From a virus: a stretch of DNA of 35,348 bases. The translations under genes and the position numbers were made by a program. The DNA lies in the IMG/VR virus record IMGVR_UViG_3300008952_003043, positions 1 to 35,348 of that record; one strand, given 5' to 3'. Of this stretch, positions 25,858-34,530 are shown piece after piece. Within the stretch, counting starts at the first letter, position 1. Every line of letters begins with the position of its first letter. Under the pieces are notes generated by a model that was not told where the DNA came from, did no database searches, and saw only the letters and a program-made list of their open reading frames with translations.

Positions 25858-26141
25858 AACTCACCAAACAACGACTGCAACAGATCATTCAAGAGGAGTC
25901 TGATGTCATTGATGAGGCCCGGGCAGTATCTCTTGCGCAGGGCCGTGAGCCTAAGTATCGCGTAGGTCAGATGATCCACGCAGCGCTTCCTTACGACCAA
26001 ATTCGGTCAGTTCTTGGAATATATCGCATGGATCTAACTAGCGCGTGGTATGATAAGGCGGAAGCAAAGGTACGAGAGGAATTCACCAACATCCTCATTG
26101 AATTGGCAGAACAGATAAAGGAAGGGGATAAAACCTCTTAG
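25854..26141 (+). CDS. Helical-tag family protein, 95 aa
   Basis: MKLTKQRLQQIIQEESDVID followed by a helical domain with YRVGQMIHAALPYDQI and a final long helix KAEAKVREEFTNILIELAEQ. 4-base overlap with the previous gene; last member of the tightly packed block. Function unknown. Confidence 0.76.
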   Translation: MKLTKQRLQQIIQEESDVIDEARAVSLAQGREPKYRVGQMIHAALPYDQIRSVLGIYRMDLTSAWYDKAEAKVREEFTNILIELAEQIKEGDKTS

Positions 26142-26189
26142 GAAACATATTTATAAACACCCATGGTTTAAACTATAAGGAACACAATC

Positions 26190-27350
26190 ATGAAACTTAA
26201 TAGATCAACACTACGTCGTCTGATCAAGGAGGAGCTCACTCGAGAAGTCGAGGAGGCTCAGCTTGATGAAATTGGCGGTCACGGCTCAGCTGCGGGCCGC
26301 GCAGCGGCCGACGAGAACTTCAATGCAGCCGTTGAGACGCTCATGCAACTTATGGGTGCTACCCGTGAGGCTGCAGTCGCTGCAGTCGCATCCCTCCGCG
26401 GTGGTGGACAGGAAGGTGACACATGGCACGGTGGTCTCAATGTCGGCTCACCTGATGCGAAGCTCCCTGGGGTAGTGCAGGGTGCGCACGAAGGGGTTGA
26501 GACAATAGAGGACCCTTTAGCTGAAGGCGGGGCGTCCGTCTCGGACTGGAACGTCCTGCCTCAAGGATGGGCGATGTACATCATGGGTAAGGTCGGACCA
26601 GAAGTCTGGAGGCGGATCGGTCCCGGAATGGACAGGGGCAACTACGAAAGCCTCTTAGCTGACCAAGGTTGGTCAGAAAAAGATGTGCGCGCTGTGTCAC
26701 GTATTCCAGAGTCCGAGGAAGACGAGGGACCTGTGGTCGCTGAGACAGAACGGGTCGTGACTACAGGTAATTCTACTGTGACACATAGTTCGGACGGCGG
26801 TGCTTCTTTTTCAAAGGTGCAAACAGCCGCTGAATCTAGACTGCCCGGATCTCTACTCGAGGTTCTCGAGGGTCGCTTCGAGAACTTGAGTGAGAATATG
26901 TCATTTGAAGACTTAGACGTGATTGCTGATAAGCTTGAAGCTGGGGGTGCACCTGCTGATATGATCAACTCAATTGTCGATGATATAATGAATCTAGACT
27001 TTGGTGGCCTAACTGCTGCAAAGTCAGGTGACAGCGCATCATATAGTGCAGCTATTGCTGATGTGCCGGGTGCCGCGGCGCAAATAGAAAAAGGTCAAAT
27101 TAGTGATGAGTTGATCAAACAAATTGCCCAAGCGGCAGCCGGTATCAATGCTGACACACCTTCTTCTGAAGAAATGGCTGCTGATCTTGAAGGTAGCCAT
27201 ACTCCTGAAGAGATGGCAGCTGCCAAGGCCAAGGTGCAAGCTGACTATCCTGAGCTGTATCAAGGTCGAGGTGTTCAATATCCTGAGCAATATGCCGAAG
27301 GATTTTCAAATAACCGCCTTGGTAAATTGGCCGGAATCCTGGAGGACTAA
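26190..27350 (+). CDS. Large helical-tag protein, 386 aa
   Basis: Starts MKLNRSTLRRLIKEELTREV (the tag) with ATAAGGAACACAATC upstream. Then a Gly/Ala-rich helical region with a UBA-like stretch ETLMQLMGATREAAVAAV (about 50-67), a polar region, and a second helical half with Ala-rich repeats (AAAGINADTPSSEEMAADLE). Ends NNRLGKLAGILED. The length, low hydrophobicity and tag suit a structural, scaffold-like or internal virion protein; no direct evidence. Confidence 0.72.
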   Translation: MKLNRSTLRRLIKEELTREVEEAQLDEIGGHGSAAGRAAADENFNAAVETLMQLMGATREAAVAAVASLRGGGQEGDTWHGGLNVGSPDAKLPGVVQGAHEGVETIEDPLAEGGASVSDWNVLPQGWAMYIMGKVGPEVWRRIGPGMDRGNYESLLADQGWSEKDVRAVSRIPESEEDEGPVVAETERVVTTGNSTVTHSSDGGASFSKVQTAAESRLPGSLLEVLEGRFENLSENMSFEDLDVIADKLEAGGAPADMINSIVDDIMNLDFGGLTAAKSGDSASYSAAIADVPGAAAQIEKGQISDELIKQIAQAAAGINADTPSSEEMAADLEGSHTPEEMAAAKAKVQADYPELYQGRGVQYPEQYAEGFSNNRLGKLAGILED

Positions 27351-27352
27351 AC

Positions 27353-28267
27353 ATGTCACGTGAGTTAGGCTACTACGAGCTCAAGTTAATGATGCTCAAA
27401 GAAACTAGACAGCTAAAAGAAGCATCTCAAGCTGATGTCGAGTATGCTCTGGAAGACTTACGTCATGCTGGTCTTTCCCCCGGGATGATCTTGGATGGAT
27501 TACAAAACGATATCTATAGCGACGGTCCACTCCGAGCACAGCTAAGTCTTTTTAGGCAAGATCTGGCCGGTGAGGGCGCAACCGATGGGGGAATACTGTG
27601 GGCCTGGGTTGAACATCGTATGAAAGTAGAAGGTGAGGGGCCGATAGAGGAAGAACTCTCTGACCTCCTTAGACTGAATATTGATAGCCAAAAGAAGGCT
27701 CCCATGCCCGGTTTTACGAAAATGGGTGAGTCTGTTACCAAAGGCCTTCCAAAACTTCGCGGTAGAAAATATCGAAAGGTCTCTGGGAGTGAATTACGTA
27801 ATATGATAGCTGAGGATTGTGGATCCGCAAAAAAGTTAGGAAAATTTGACGATCTCGAAGATACTAATATCTCTCCTGACGAGGCCTATCAAGCTGGACA
27901 TGCTGTTGCTCATGAGGAAGATGCACCTCCGCGGAGCATTGATCCCACGCTTCCTAAGGGAGTTATAACTAAGGTGCAAGGTGCTGAGCCCGACATGGAT
28001 GGAGACGGTATGGGTCCGGATGGCGGCCGGCCATTAGGTAACGGTGGTAAGTCTAGAATGGCCAGGGAACAACTTCATCATATCGCCGAGTATGCTGTCG
28101 AACTCTGGAACTTACTTGATGACGAAGATGAGATCCCTGAATGGTGTCAAAGTAAGATAGCTGTCATGGGAGACGCCATGAGCAAGGTAAAGCACCATCT
28201 TGAGTATAAGATTGAGAAGCCTGCGTCTCTCTCTCTTGCTGCGGGGGAGGGCGGTCATCATGAGTAA
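27353..28267 (+). CDS. Putative virion-associated helical protein, 304 aa
   Basis: CTGGAGGACTAAAC before ATG. N-terminus MSRELGYYELKLMMLKETRQ may be a variant of the tag. The C-terminal segment AREQLHHIAEYAVELWNLLD (about 236-255) continues DEDEIPEWCQSKI...A...VKHHLEYK; the same pattern occurs in the next protein. This helical domain recurs, as I recall, in proteins of large marine myoviruses. Overlaps the next gene by 8 bases. Confidence 0.68.
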   Translation: MSRELGYYELKLMMLKETRQLKEASQADVEYALEDLRHAGLSPGMILDGLQNDIYSDGPLRAQLSLFRQDLAGEGATDGGILWAWVEHRMKVEGEGPIEEELSDLLRLNIDSQKKAPMPGFTKMGESVTKGLPKLRGRKYRKVSGSELRNMIAEDCGSAKKLGKFDDLEDTNISPDEAYQAGHAVAHEEDAPPRSIDPTLPKGVITKVQGAEPDMDGDGMGPDGGRPLGNGGKSRMAREQLHHIAEYAVELWNLLDDEDEIPEWCQSKIAVMGDAMSKVKHHLEYKIEKPASLSLAAGEGGHHE

Positions 28268-29144
28268 GAAAGATTTTTCTTCATATGACCTCTGGAATGC
28301 CTGGCGTGATTTCAACCAAACAGGCAAGGACCAGTCTGAGGGCGCGACGAGCGTCCTAAATGAGGACGCGAGTGGGCCCGGATCTCAAACGCTAGCGACT
28401 GAAAGTGAGCAGCTCGCGCCGGCGCAGCGCCGGAGAATGAGAGTCGACATGAAGTTGCCGGTGAAAGATGTATCTGTTCAAGGCGTAGAGGATATCCTTA
28501 ATGTCCCTCATGGAAGAACCGATTCAAGTTTACCTTTGACAGATATCCCCGATACCGAACAAGAGCTAGTTCAATTAATGAATTATCTTCTCAGCATGGG
28601 TGTTCCCAAAAGCGAAGCTCAGCGCATGGTGGATAATGTTATGGACATGATTCCAGTTAAAGAGGGCGTCACCATTGATCATATCATGGAGGCGTGCGGA
28701 TGCGGCGGCATGGATAAGTCAGCTGATTCAATCCCAAACATGGGAAGGATGCTAGACTACGGCGATGAGAATGATTCAGACGAAGGAGAACACGCACGTG
28801 ATCAACTTCAGGTCATCAACTATCTTTCCGGAATGCTCGTCAACGCTCTTCATGATGAGGATGATCTTCCCACGTGGGTTCAAACTTACGTTACACAAGC
28901 GGAACTCCTTATGCAGAAGACCTTTAAATATCTCGTTCCCCATATGCAGCGTGTAGAGACGGGTGAAGCGCAACAGGCCAGCCAGGGAGGTGATGGTAAT
29001 GTTTTGGTCGTTGCACAGGAGTCAAAGACTCCCACTCACAAAGCTAAGTCTCGCGCCGACGCTCGCGTACGGGATATTGTACGGGCTTCGCGTAAATCTG
29101 GCAAGATGGAAGCAATTAAGTTGTCTGATATATTTGAAGATTGA
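28260..29144 (+). CDS. Putative virion-associated helical protein, 294 aa
   Basis: ATG 28260 with GGGGGAGGGCGG upstream fits better than the earlier GTG/ATG choices. MSKKDFSSYDLWNAWRDFNQ, a polar linker, then a CGCGG-containing region, and the domain ARDQLQVINYLSGMLVNALH (about 180-199) continuing DEDDLPTWVQTYV...A...KTFKYL, paralogous to that of the upstream gene. C-terminus is basic (KAKSRADARVRDIVRASRKS). Ends before a terminator. Confidence 0.7.
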   Translation: MSKKDFSSYDLWNAWRDFNQTGKDQSEGATSVLNEDASGPGSQTLATESEQLAPAQRRRMRVDMKLPVKDVSVQGVEDILNVPHGRTDSSLPLTDIPDTEQELVQLMNYLLSMGVPKSEAQRMVDNVMDMIPVKEGVTIDHIMEACGCGGMDKSADSIPNMGRMLDYGDENDSDEGEHARDQLQVINYLSGMLVNALHDEDDLPTWVQTYVTQAELLMQKTFKYLVPHMQRVETGEAQQASQGGDGNVLVVAQESKTPTHKAKSRADARVRDIVRASRKSGKMEAIKLSDIFED

Positions 29145-29170
29145 TTCTAAAGTTACTTTAGAGCTACTCA

Positions 29171-29204
29171 GGGGGTCTCTCGTTGTTACGAGGGTCCCCT
29201 TTTG
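29171..29204 (+). terminator. Rho-independent terminator
   Basis: GGGGGTCTCTCG pairs imperfectly with CGAGGGTCCCC around TTGTTA and is followed by TTTTG. It closes the tagged-protein operon. Confidence 0.85.
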
Positions 29205-29264
29205 TTTATCCACTCATTAATGACGAACTAAGCAACAGATAAAAACGTGGTTAATCCCATAATT

Positions 29265-29597
29265 ATGTCTATGTTGTCCCGAATTAAAGAATTTTGTCGA
29301 AAAGTGCGACGGCCGCTGGTAAAGATGCTAAAATTCATTTGGGATGTGTCAAAAATACTCATCATAGGGTCAATAATTTTCATTGGCATACCTTTCATAT
29401 ACGAGATTAGTCACATTCAAACTAGACTCAACGCGAACATATATGATTTCTACGGAGTGATCATTCTTTCTTATCTTGTCTACCGAATTCATATATTAGA
29501 AGCCCTGATTCATCGACTAAGAAAAGCCGAACGTGTATATTTCAACATGGAAGATGATAAGCTTGACGATGACGAGTGGTTTAAAATTGATCAATAA
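29265..29597 (+). CDS. Two-helix membrane protein, 110 aa
   Basis: MSMLSRIKEFCRKVRRPLVK is a basic start, then helix ILIIGSIIFIGIPFIYEI and helix DFYGVIILSYLVYRIHI, and an acidic end DDKLDDDEWFKIDQ. Start uncertain: no good ribosome binding site; GTG 29247 is an alternative. Positive-then-acidic topology suggests both ends inside. Small phage membrane protein of unknown role. Confidence 0.62.
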   Translation: MSMLSRIKEFCRKVRRPLVKMLKFIWDVSKILIIGSIIFIGIPFIYEISHIQTRLNANIYDFYGVIILSYLVYRIHILEALIHRLRKAERVYFNMEDDKLDDDEWFKIDQ

Positions 29598-29646
29598 GTA
29601 ATTTATTTTCTCTTAAGTGATTATTTATTAACAAAGGTCCCTCGTT

Positions 29647-30186
29647 ATGTTGTCACTCGTCTTCCAATTATTGGGCGGATGGGTGTACGGTCACTTTATG
29701 GAGTATGCCGTGCACCGCTGGTTTCTTCATGGTGTCATGAAGAAAAGAGGCTCATTATTCTCTTTTCATTTTTTTCAGCATCACAAAAATTCTCGGCTGA
29801 ACAAATTTAAGGACAGTGATTATGAGAGGCCTCTCGAGTTTGGTAATGCAGCCAATAAAGAGTTGATAAGCCTTGGGTTCTTATCTATTCTTCATGCGCC
29901 TGTGGCATATTACTTCCCATGGTTTTTTATCGCATCGATACTGTCAATTGGAAGTTACTACTATCATCATTATAGAGCACACAAAAACCCAGTTTGGGCT
30001 AGAAAACACTTACGGTGTCATTTTGATCATCACATGGGGAAAAATCAAGACAGTAACTACGGTGTGCGATCTGATTTCTTTGATAGGCTGTTCGGAACTA
30101 GAGAAAATTACAGCGCCGAAAAAAGGGACAGATATGAAAAAATAATAAAACTTCATGCTCGCTATGAAAAAAGACGAAAAAAATGA
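29647..30186 (+). CDS. Fatty-acid hydroxylase / sterol-desaturase-like protein, 179 aa
   Basis: Membrane protein with the histidine clusters of the fatty-acid hydroxylase superfamily (PF04116): H23xxxxH28 (HRWFLH), H41xxxHH46 (HFFQHH), H107-H108 and H112, and H125xxHH129 (HFDHH). Two hydrophobic segments carry them at the membrane face. Family members use a di-iron centre to hydroxylate or desaturate lipids. A phage could use this to alter host membrane lipids; substrate unknown. ATGA overlap with the metzincin gene. Confidence 0.85.
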   Translation: MLSLVFQLLGGWVYGHFMEYAVHRWFLHGVMKKRGSLFSFHFFQHHKNSRLNKFKDSDYERPLEFGNAANKELISLGFLSILHAPVAYYFPWFFIASILSIGSYYYHHYRAHKNPVWARKHLRCHFDHHMGKNQDSNYGVRSDFFDRLFGTRENYSAEKRDRYEKIIKLHARYEKRRKK

Positions 30187-30821
30187 AAAAATTCTTTTGT
30201 ATTGTAGTGTTTCTTTGTTTTGGTTGTCAACCTGAAGCAATTGCTAGTGATTTTATTAGTATTCCGATTCATGAAAGCTCTGATTTAGAAGCGATTCCTG
30301 CTGATTTTAAAGAAAAGGTAATAAGGAAAAGAGTTCCATTCATTAGATCATACTGGATATCTCCCCCCGATATCAGACTCTGCTTGTCATCAGGAGTTTC
30401 TGAAGTAAGGCTTAGAAAAGCACTGACATATTGGGAGCGACTGGGTTATGAATTTGGCGTCATTACCGTTGAAAAGAGTTCATATGAATGCTCTTCTGGC
30501 GGTCGATATGGAGAAATAACAATTCTTCTTTTTAACAACTCCGTTAATTTTGATTTTTCATCTCATTTAGCAGTTACTCAAGTCTATTATCACACTTCTT
30601 TAAAACACATCATGAAGGCACAGATTTACATTAACTCGTATGGATCGAAAAAAGAAAGAACGCTTGAACATGAAATCGGGCATGCACTAGGTTGGGCACA
30701 TTATAATCGACGTTATCACATTATGCATGAAAATCATAATTTTGGAGGCCATGATTCAACGGGCCTTAAAAGAAACGCTTACAATGATCACATAGAAGAT
30801 ATAACTAACACTTCTGATTGA
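30183..30821 (+). CDS. Exported metzincin-like metalloprotease, 212 aa
   Basis: An N-terminal signal peptide (MKKFFCIVVFLCFGC) is followed by a mature domain with the full metzincin zinc motif HEIGHALGWAH (163-173) and a Met-turn HIMHE near 179-183. The Cys at 15 may be lipidated, though the lipobox is weak. Extracytoplasmic location would let it act on envelope proteins or at release. Coupled by 4 bases to the hydroxylase gene. AT-rich like its neighbours. Confidence 0.85.
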   Translation: MKKFFCIVVFLCFGCQPEAIASDFISIPIHESSDLEAIPADFKEKVIRKRVPFIRSYWISPPDIRLCLSSGVSEVRLRKALTYWERLGYEFGVITVEKSSYECSSGGRYGEITILLFNNSVNFDFSSHLAVTQVYYHTSLKHIMKAQIYINSYGSKKERTLEHEIGHALGWAHYNRRYHIMHENHNFGGHDSTGLKRNAYNDHIEDITNTSD

Positions 30822-30833
30822 TATTTATAGTTT

Positions 30834-31142
30834 ATGGAAGCGCTACTACGCGAATATGTTCGTGCTATTCTCTTGGAAGAACCCGGCCGGAGCTATCATA
30901 CTCCTAACATGACTCCAATTGACATGCTAGACCAGGAAGGATTAAAAGTCACAAGCTACTATGACTCAACAGTTGAAGAATGGGTTGTGAATATAGAGAA
31001 ATTGAATAAAAAAACAGATGAATGGGATGAACTTTTTACAAAATCATTCAAAGATGGAGAAGAAGCTAGCTTCTGGATGAATCAACAAGCAGAATTGAAT
31101 CAACGAAAAAAATTCTCACAAGATGTTGACTTTAACGACTAG
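30834..31142 (+). CDS. Protein with REYVRAILLEE-type N-terminal tag, 102 aa
   Basis: MEALLREYVRAILLEEPGRS is an amphipathic N-terminal peptide of a type seen on many unrelated proteins in large marine phage contigs, as I recall it; then a beta-rich acidic domain KVTSYYDSTVEEWVVNIEKL. No ribosome binding site visible before ATG 30834. Function unknown; the tag may serve the same role as the KLTxxx tag upstream. Confidence 0.65.
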   Translation: MEALLREYVRAILLEEPGRSYHTPNMTPIDMLDQEGLKVTSYYDSTVEEWVVNIEKLNKKTDEWDELFTKSFKDGEEASFWMNQQAELNQRKKFSQDVDFND

Positions 31143-31192
31143 AGCTTAATAATTAAGCGCTAAGATTCAAGATGAATCATTTTGGAAAAATC

Positions 31193-31444
31193 ATGAAAAC
31201 GCTCACAACACTGTCAGTTTCTATTATTGCCATCGCCAGTTCTTATATAAGTGTCGATGGATCACTAACTACCGCTTCGAAAGATGATAAAGTGCATGAC
31301 AAGGCTGATGTGATAATTGCTACTCAATGCCCTGATGATAGGAATGTAATTTATAGAAACCTAAGAGAAGAGGGCATTGTATCTAAGATCAAAACGCAAT
31401 CAGTTAATCGATCTAGAGTGGCCGAGATTAAAAATAGACCATAG
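31193..31444 (+). CDS. Exported small protein, 83 aa
   Basis: ATG 31193 is preferred over 31172 because TTGGAAAAATC precedes it and MKTLTTLSVSIIAIASSYIS is then a normal signal peptide. The mature part is short and hydrophilic (KDDKVHDKADVIIATQCPDD). One cysteine. Function unknown; likely periplasmic or secreted. Confidence 0.62.
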   Translation: MKTLTTLSVSIIAIASSYISVDGSLTTASKDDKVHDKADVIIATQCPDDRNVIYRNLREEGIVSKIKTQSVNRSRVAEIKNRP

Positions 31445-31541
31445 TTTTAAACATTTCCAGCTAATTTGTTATAAATTTATTGTTGTAAACCATCATACGA
31501 CAATAAAACAATAAGATAATTAAGTTAGGTGAACAGAACAG

Positions 31542-31952
31542 ATGGGCCCTAGTAACCAATTCTTCAGATACAATATTGATAGAGACTTTATAATAACGTT
31601 AGGGATTCTTTGTGTCCTTGATAAATCTAATAGCACCATCGAATGGCTTGAAGAAATAATGAAGAACTATGAATCAAAACAAATATTGATCAACATCGAA
31701 GCCCTCAATAGAGGAATTATTCCTTTTAAAGAATCTTCTAAGATTAATGAATGCCTTAATTCTGTGACTCATGAAGAAGGATTGAAATTAAAAAGAAAAT
31801 TTAGAAAGCTTCAAAGAAAATACAGAAAACAAAATTCAAGGAAAGACTTTCAAAAGCGTTACGGGGTGTGGAGTGAAGACCCTAATTTCTTACAAAAACA
31901 TGAAAGAAAAAATTTAGTATTTGATGCTATAGAAAAAGAACTAGATGGCTAA
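31542..31952 (+). CDS. Hypothetical basic helical protein, 136 aa
   Basis: [20 protein letters not shown], helical, with a strongly basic middle ([20 protein letters not shown]). Weak AGGTGAACAG upstream. Overlaps the DnaJ gene by 8 bases, so possibly co-functional. Could bind nucleic acid. Not recognised. Confidence 0.65.
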   Translation: MGPSNQFFRYNIDRDFIITLGILCVLDKSNSTIEWLEEIMKNYESKQILINIEALNRGIIPFKESSKINECLNSVTHEEGLKLKRKFRKLQRKYRKQNSRKDFQKRYGVWSEDPNFLQKHERKNLVFDAIEKELDG

Positions 31953-32976
31953 TGATTTTTATAAAACCCTCGGGATTCAAGAGAGCGCATCTCCAAGTGA
32001 TATCAAAAAAGCTTATCGAAAGCTAGCATTAAAATATCATCCGGATAAAAATCCTGACAAGGCGCACGGGAAAAAGTTCAAAGCTATCACTGAGGCATAC
32101 AATACTCTTTCTGATCCCGATCAAAGGGCAAAGTACGATGCACGTAATTCTCGACCAGACATAGATGATTTTTTTAGTGGGTTTGGCGATATTTTCCGCG
32201 GAATGGGCTTCGATCCATTCGCAGAAGCAGGGAAACAAAGGCGTCAAGAAACTAGACAAGAGATTAACAATGGTGATGTTTTAGCACAAGTAGTAATTGA
32301 TCTTGAAGACGTTGTCTACGGAACAGACAAAAATGTTAAAATTGTTCGACACACTTACTGCAAGCCTTGTAACGGTAAAGGATATCCAGAAAATTCACCT
32401 CCGTCCGAGTGTAATACATGTCAAGGCCATGGCCGGATTCGAGTAAACAAAGGGTTTATGACAATAACACAGACATGCCCGCAGTGTTCAGGATTAGGTG
32501 TAGTCATTGTTAAACCGTGCATGCCGTGCATGGGTAATGGTCATGAAAGACTAGTGGACGTCATAACAGTAAAAATCCCAAAAGGCGTCTATCAAGGAAC
32601 TAGATTAAAGGTGTCGGGAATGGGCGACAAAGTCAATCCGAGACGCCCGGCCGGGGATGCGTACATACATGTAGGACTCAAGACACATAAGCATTTTGAA
32701 AGAGATGGGCTCAATCTTTATTCAGAAATGCCAATACCATATTCGTTAGCCGTGTTAGGCGGAGAAACATTTGTCAAAACTTTGTGGGGTATGGAAACTA
32801 TTAAAGTGCCAAAGGGCACACAGTGTAATGATGTGCTGACAATTAGAGGGAAAGGGCTTCCATCTCAAAAAAATGGAAGGGGTGATCTCTGTATTAACGT
32901 TTTGATTCATGTCCCTAAGCACCTAGATGACAATGCTGTAATAGCCGTTCAAAATTTAATCGATCATGGCTCGTAA
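31945..32976 (+). CDS. dnaJ: DnaJ (Hsp40) co-chaperone, type I
   Basis: J domain at residues 1-65 with H32-P33-D34 (YHPDKNPDK). A Gly/Phe-rich segment ([17 protein letters not shown]) follows at about 73-90. The four zinc-finger repeats [24 protein letters not shown] and CMPCMGNG lie around residues 139-198, then two substrate-binding domains. All parts of a type I DnaJ are present, 343 residues against about 375 in E. coli. It stimulates the host DnaK ATPase; in a phage it may serve virion or replication-complex assembly. No dnaK or grpE in the window. Confidence 0.93.
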   Translation: MANDFYKTLGIQESASPSDIKKAYRKLALKYHPDKNPDKAHGKKFKAITEAYNTLSDPDQRAKYDARNSRPDIDDFFSGFGDIFRGMGFDPFAEAGKQRRQETRQEINNGDVLAQVVIDLEDVVYGTDKNVKIVRHTYCKPCNGKGYPENSPPSECNTCQGHGRIRVNKGFMTITQTCPQCSGLGVVIVKPCMPCMGNGHERLVDVITVKIPKGVYQGTRLKVSGMGDKVNPRRPAGDAYIHVGLKTHKHFERDGLNLYSEMPIPYSLAVLGGETFVKTLWGMETIKVPKGTQCNDVLTIRGKGLPSQKNGRGDLCINVLIHVPKHLDDNAVIAVQNLIDHGS

Positions 32977-33229
32977 AAAAAAGAAATCGACAAAAGAGAA
33001 AAAGCCTGTCATTGAAGAGCTAGGCGGATTCAAATTAAATGATGAGGTGTGGGCAGAGTACATAGGCGGAAAAATAATTCAGGGGCGCATTGTCAGTCTT
33101 TTAAACACAGAGCCTGACGGTTATATTGCGTGTCTGATGACAGTCGACAGAGGTTATCGAACCGTCCTGTTAGAAAAATGTAGCTTAACGATTATCAAAA
33201 AACGTAAAATCAATAAGACACAACTATGA
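32966..33229 (+). CDS. Basic SH3-like protein, 87 aa
   Basis: [20 protein letters not shown], a Lys-rich tail, then [40 protein letters not shown] and end SLTIIKK. The strand pattern resembles the SH3-like family but the N-terminus is different. Overlaps DnaJ by 11 bases and converges with the protease gene on the other strand (20-base overlap). Confidence 0.65.
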   Translation: MARKKKKSTKEKKPVIEELGGFKLNDEVWAEYIGGKIIQGRIVSLLNTEPDGYIACLMTVDRGYRTVLLEKCSLTIIKKRKINKTQL

Positions 33230-34022
33230 TATACTTAGATAGAAAACGATCAATATCATATACAGGTGTTGCTATTGACATGTGCTCTAGGTTGGCCGCG
33301 GCACTATGTACTATCCCTACGATCTCACCCTGCTTATTAAAAATTCCTGCGCCCGAACTTCCGGGACGGGCGGGAATAGTGAAGTATGCATCCATGAATT
33401 GATCTAGGCCAGTGTAGTAACCGTCAAAAATGAGCGCATTGCCAGGAGAAAATATTGATCTGGGGGCTGCTATTGAGTAAACTTTTTCTCCTGTGTGAGG
33501 CATGGATCTTGACAGAGGAAGTCCGGGATCCCAAATATCTGATATTTCGAGCAGACAAAGATCGTGTTCAAAACTAATACCGATAATTTCAGCTTCGTGA
33601 GGATAACCAAAGTAATCGTATACGATGACATCTGAAGTGCTTTGATATTCACTATCAGGTCCGCTCGTTAATCCTAACCACACCATTTTCGGTTCGCATG
33701 CGTGTCCTGCTGTCAAAATGTGAGTCTGATTTTTATTCATTGACTGCACTATGATTCCTGAAGCGCTTAAGCTAATTCCACCCAGCTCTTCACTATCGAC
33801 AGCGATGAATACAAATGACTCAAATGGAAACTTAATTTCTTCTGATTGAGGGATAAACGCGTATTCAAGTGACTCAGGTTTGTGTTCGGGTAAGCCCAGA
33901 GGATACAGTGCGAACATGCAAATTGCTGTGAGGAACGTAATTCTCAAACATTTTTTAAAAATTTTCCCACAGAATTGAAGGAAGTGATTAAAATTTTTCT
34001 TAAATCTATCCGTGCGTTTCAC
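33210..34022 (-). CDS. Trypsin-like serine protease, membrane-anchored, 270 aa
   Basis: N-terminal basic segment and one hydrophobic helix (FLTAICMFALYPLGL, about 30-44), then a chymotrypsin-fold domain with H107 (LTAGHACE), D154 (FEHDLCLLEI) and S223 (ARPGSSGAGIFN). All three catalytic residues are present. It is the only gene on the minus strand, with GTG start at 34022, and its domain likely faces outward from the membrane. A candidate morphogenesis, lysis or envelope-processing protease, or a later insertion; role unknown. Confidence 0.85.
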   Translation of the reverse strand: MKRTDRFKKNFNHFLQFCGKIFKKCLRITFLTAICMFALYPLGLPEHKPESLEYAFIPQSEEIKFPFESFVFIAVDSEELGGISLSASGIIVQSMNKNQTHILTAGHACEPKMVWLGLTSGPDSEYQSTSDVIVYDYFGYPHEAEIIGISFEHDLCLLEISDIWDPGLPLSRSMPHTGEKVYSIAAPRSIFSPGNALIFDGYYTGLDQFMDAYFTIPARPGSSGAGIFNKQGEIVGIVHSAAANLEHMSIATPVYDIDRFLSKYIIVVSY

Positions 34023-34074
34023 TCTTACTACCTGGCGTGCTATTATTAAATATCAATTCTTCTAGGATGTTGTT
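34023..34074. promoter_or_regulatory. Divergent intergenic region
   Basis: The 52 bases between the minus-strand protease and the plus-strand nucleotidyltransferase must hold both start regions. TCTAGGATG at 34062 supplies the plus ribosome binding site. No copy of the TGTAAR-N16-TATAAT promoter is visible, so other promoters may be used. Confidence 0.4.
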
Positions 34075-34509
34075 ATGTTGTCTAAAAAAATTGCTGTGAG
34101 CGGTGGGTTTGACCCGATCCATGTGGGTCACGTGAGAATGATTTTAGAAGCGTCAAAGTTTGGAGAAGTTATCATTATTGCCAATTCTGATGCTTGGCTT
34201 AAGCGAAAAAAGGGCTACGTTTTTATGCCTTGGGAAGAGCGAGCTGAGATTTTATCTGCTATTCGCGGTGTTTCCTGTGTGGTTCAGGCTAGGGACGATG
34301 ATGAGACAGTTTGTGAATCGCTCGAGCATTTAAAAGAGTCTATGAATCTAGATTATTTTGCAAATGGTGGGGATAGAAAGCAGAACAATACCCCTGAGAT
34401 GAAAGTTTGCAGCAAACTGGGTGTTGAAATGATCTGGAATTGCGGGGGAGATAAAATTCAGAGCAGCAGTGAGCTAGTTGAAAGACAAAAAATACTTGTA
34501 AATCATTAA
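34075..34509 (+). CDS. Cytidylyltransferase-like nucleotidyltransferase, 144 aa
   Basis: GFDPIHVGH at 11-19 is the HxGH nucleotide-binding motif of the cytidylyltransferase family. The later part, IANSDAWLKRKKGYVFMPWE and ERAEILSAIRGV, matches small RfaE/HldE-C- or glycerol-3-phosphate cytidylyltransferase-type enzymes, which transfer NMP to sugar or alcohol phosphates. Substrate cannot be told. The end of the gene carries the -35 of P22. Confidence 0.82.
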   Translation: MLSKKIAVSGGFDPIHVGHVRMILEASKFGEVIIIANSDAWLKRKKGYVFMPWEERAEILSAIRGVSCVVQARDDDETVCESLEHLKESMNLDYFANGGDRKQNNTPEMKVCSKLGVEMIWNCGGDKIQSSSELVERQKILVNH

Positions 34510-34524
34510 TGTTTTGTGTATAAT
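34497..34524 (+). promoter_or_regulatory. Phage-family promoter P22 (leaderless)
   Basis: TGTAAA at 34497, TATAAT at 34519, then AAAGAC directly before ATG 34531. No ribosome binding site, so translation likely starts on a leaderless message. Confidence 0.82.
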
Positions 34525-34530
34525 AAAGAC

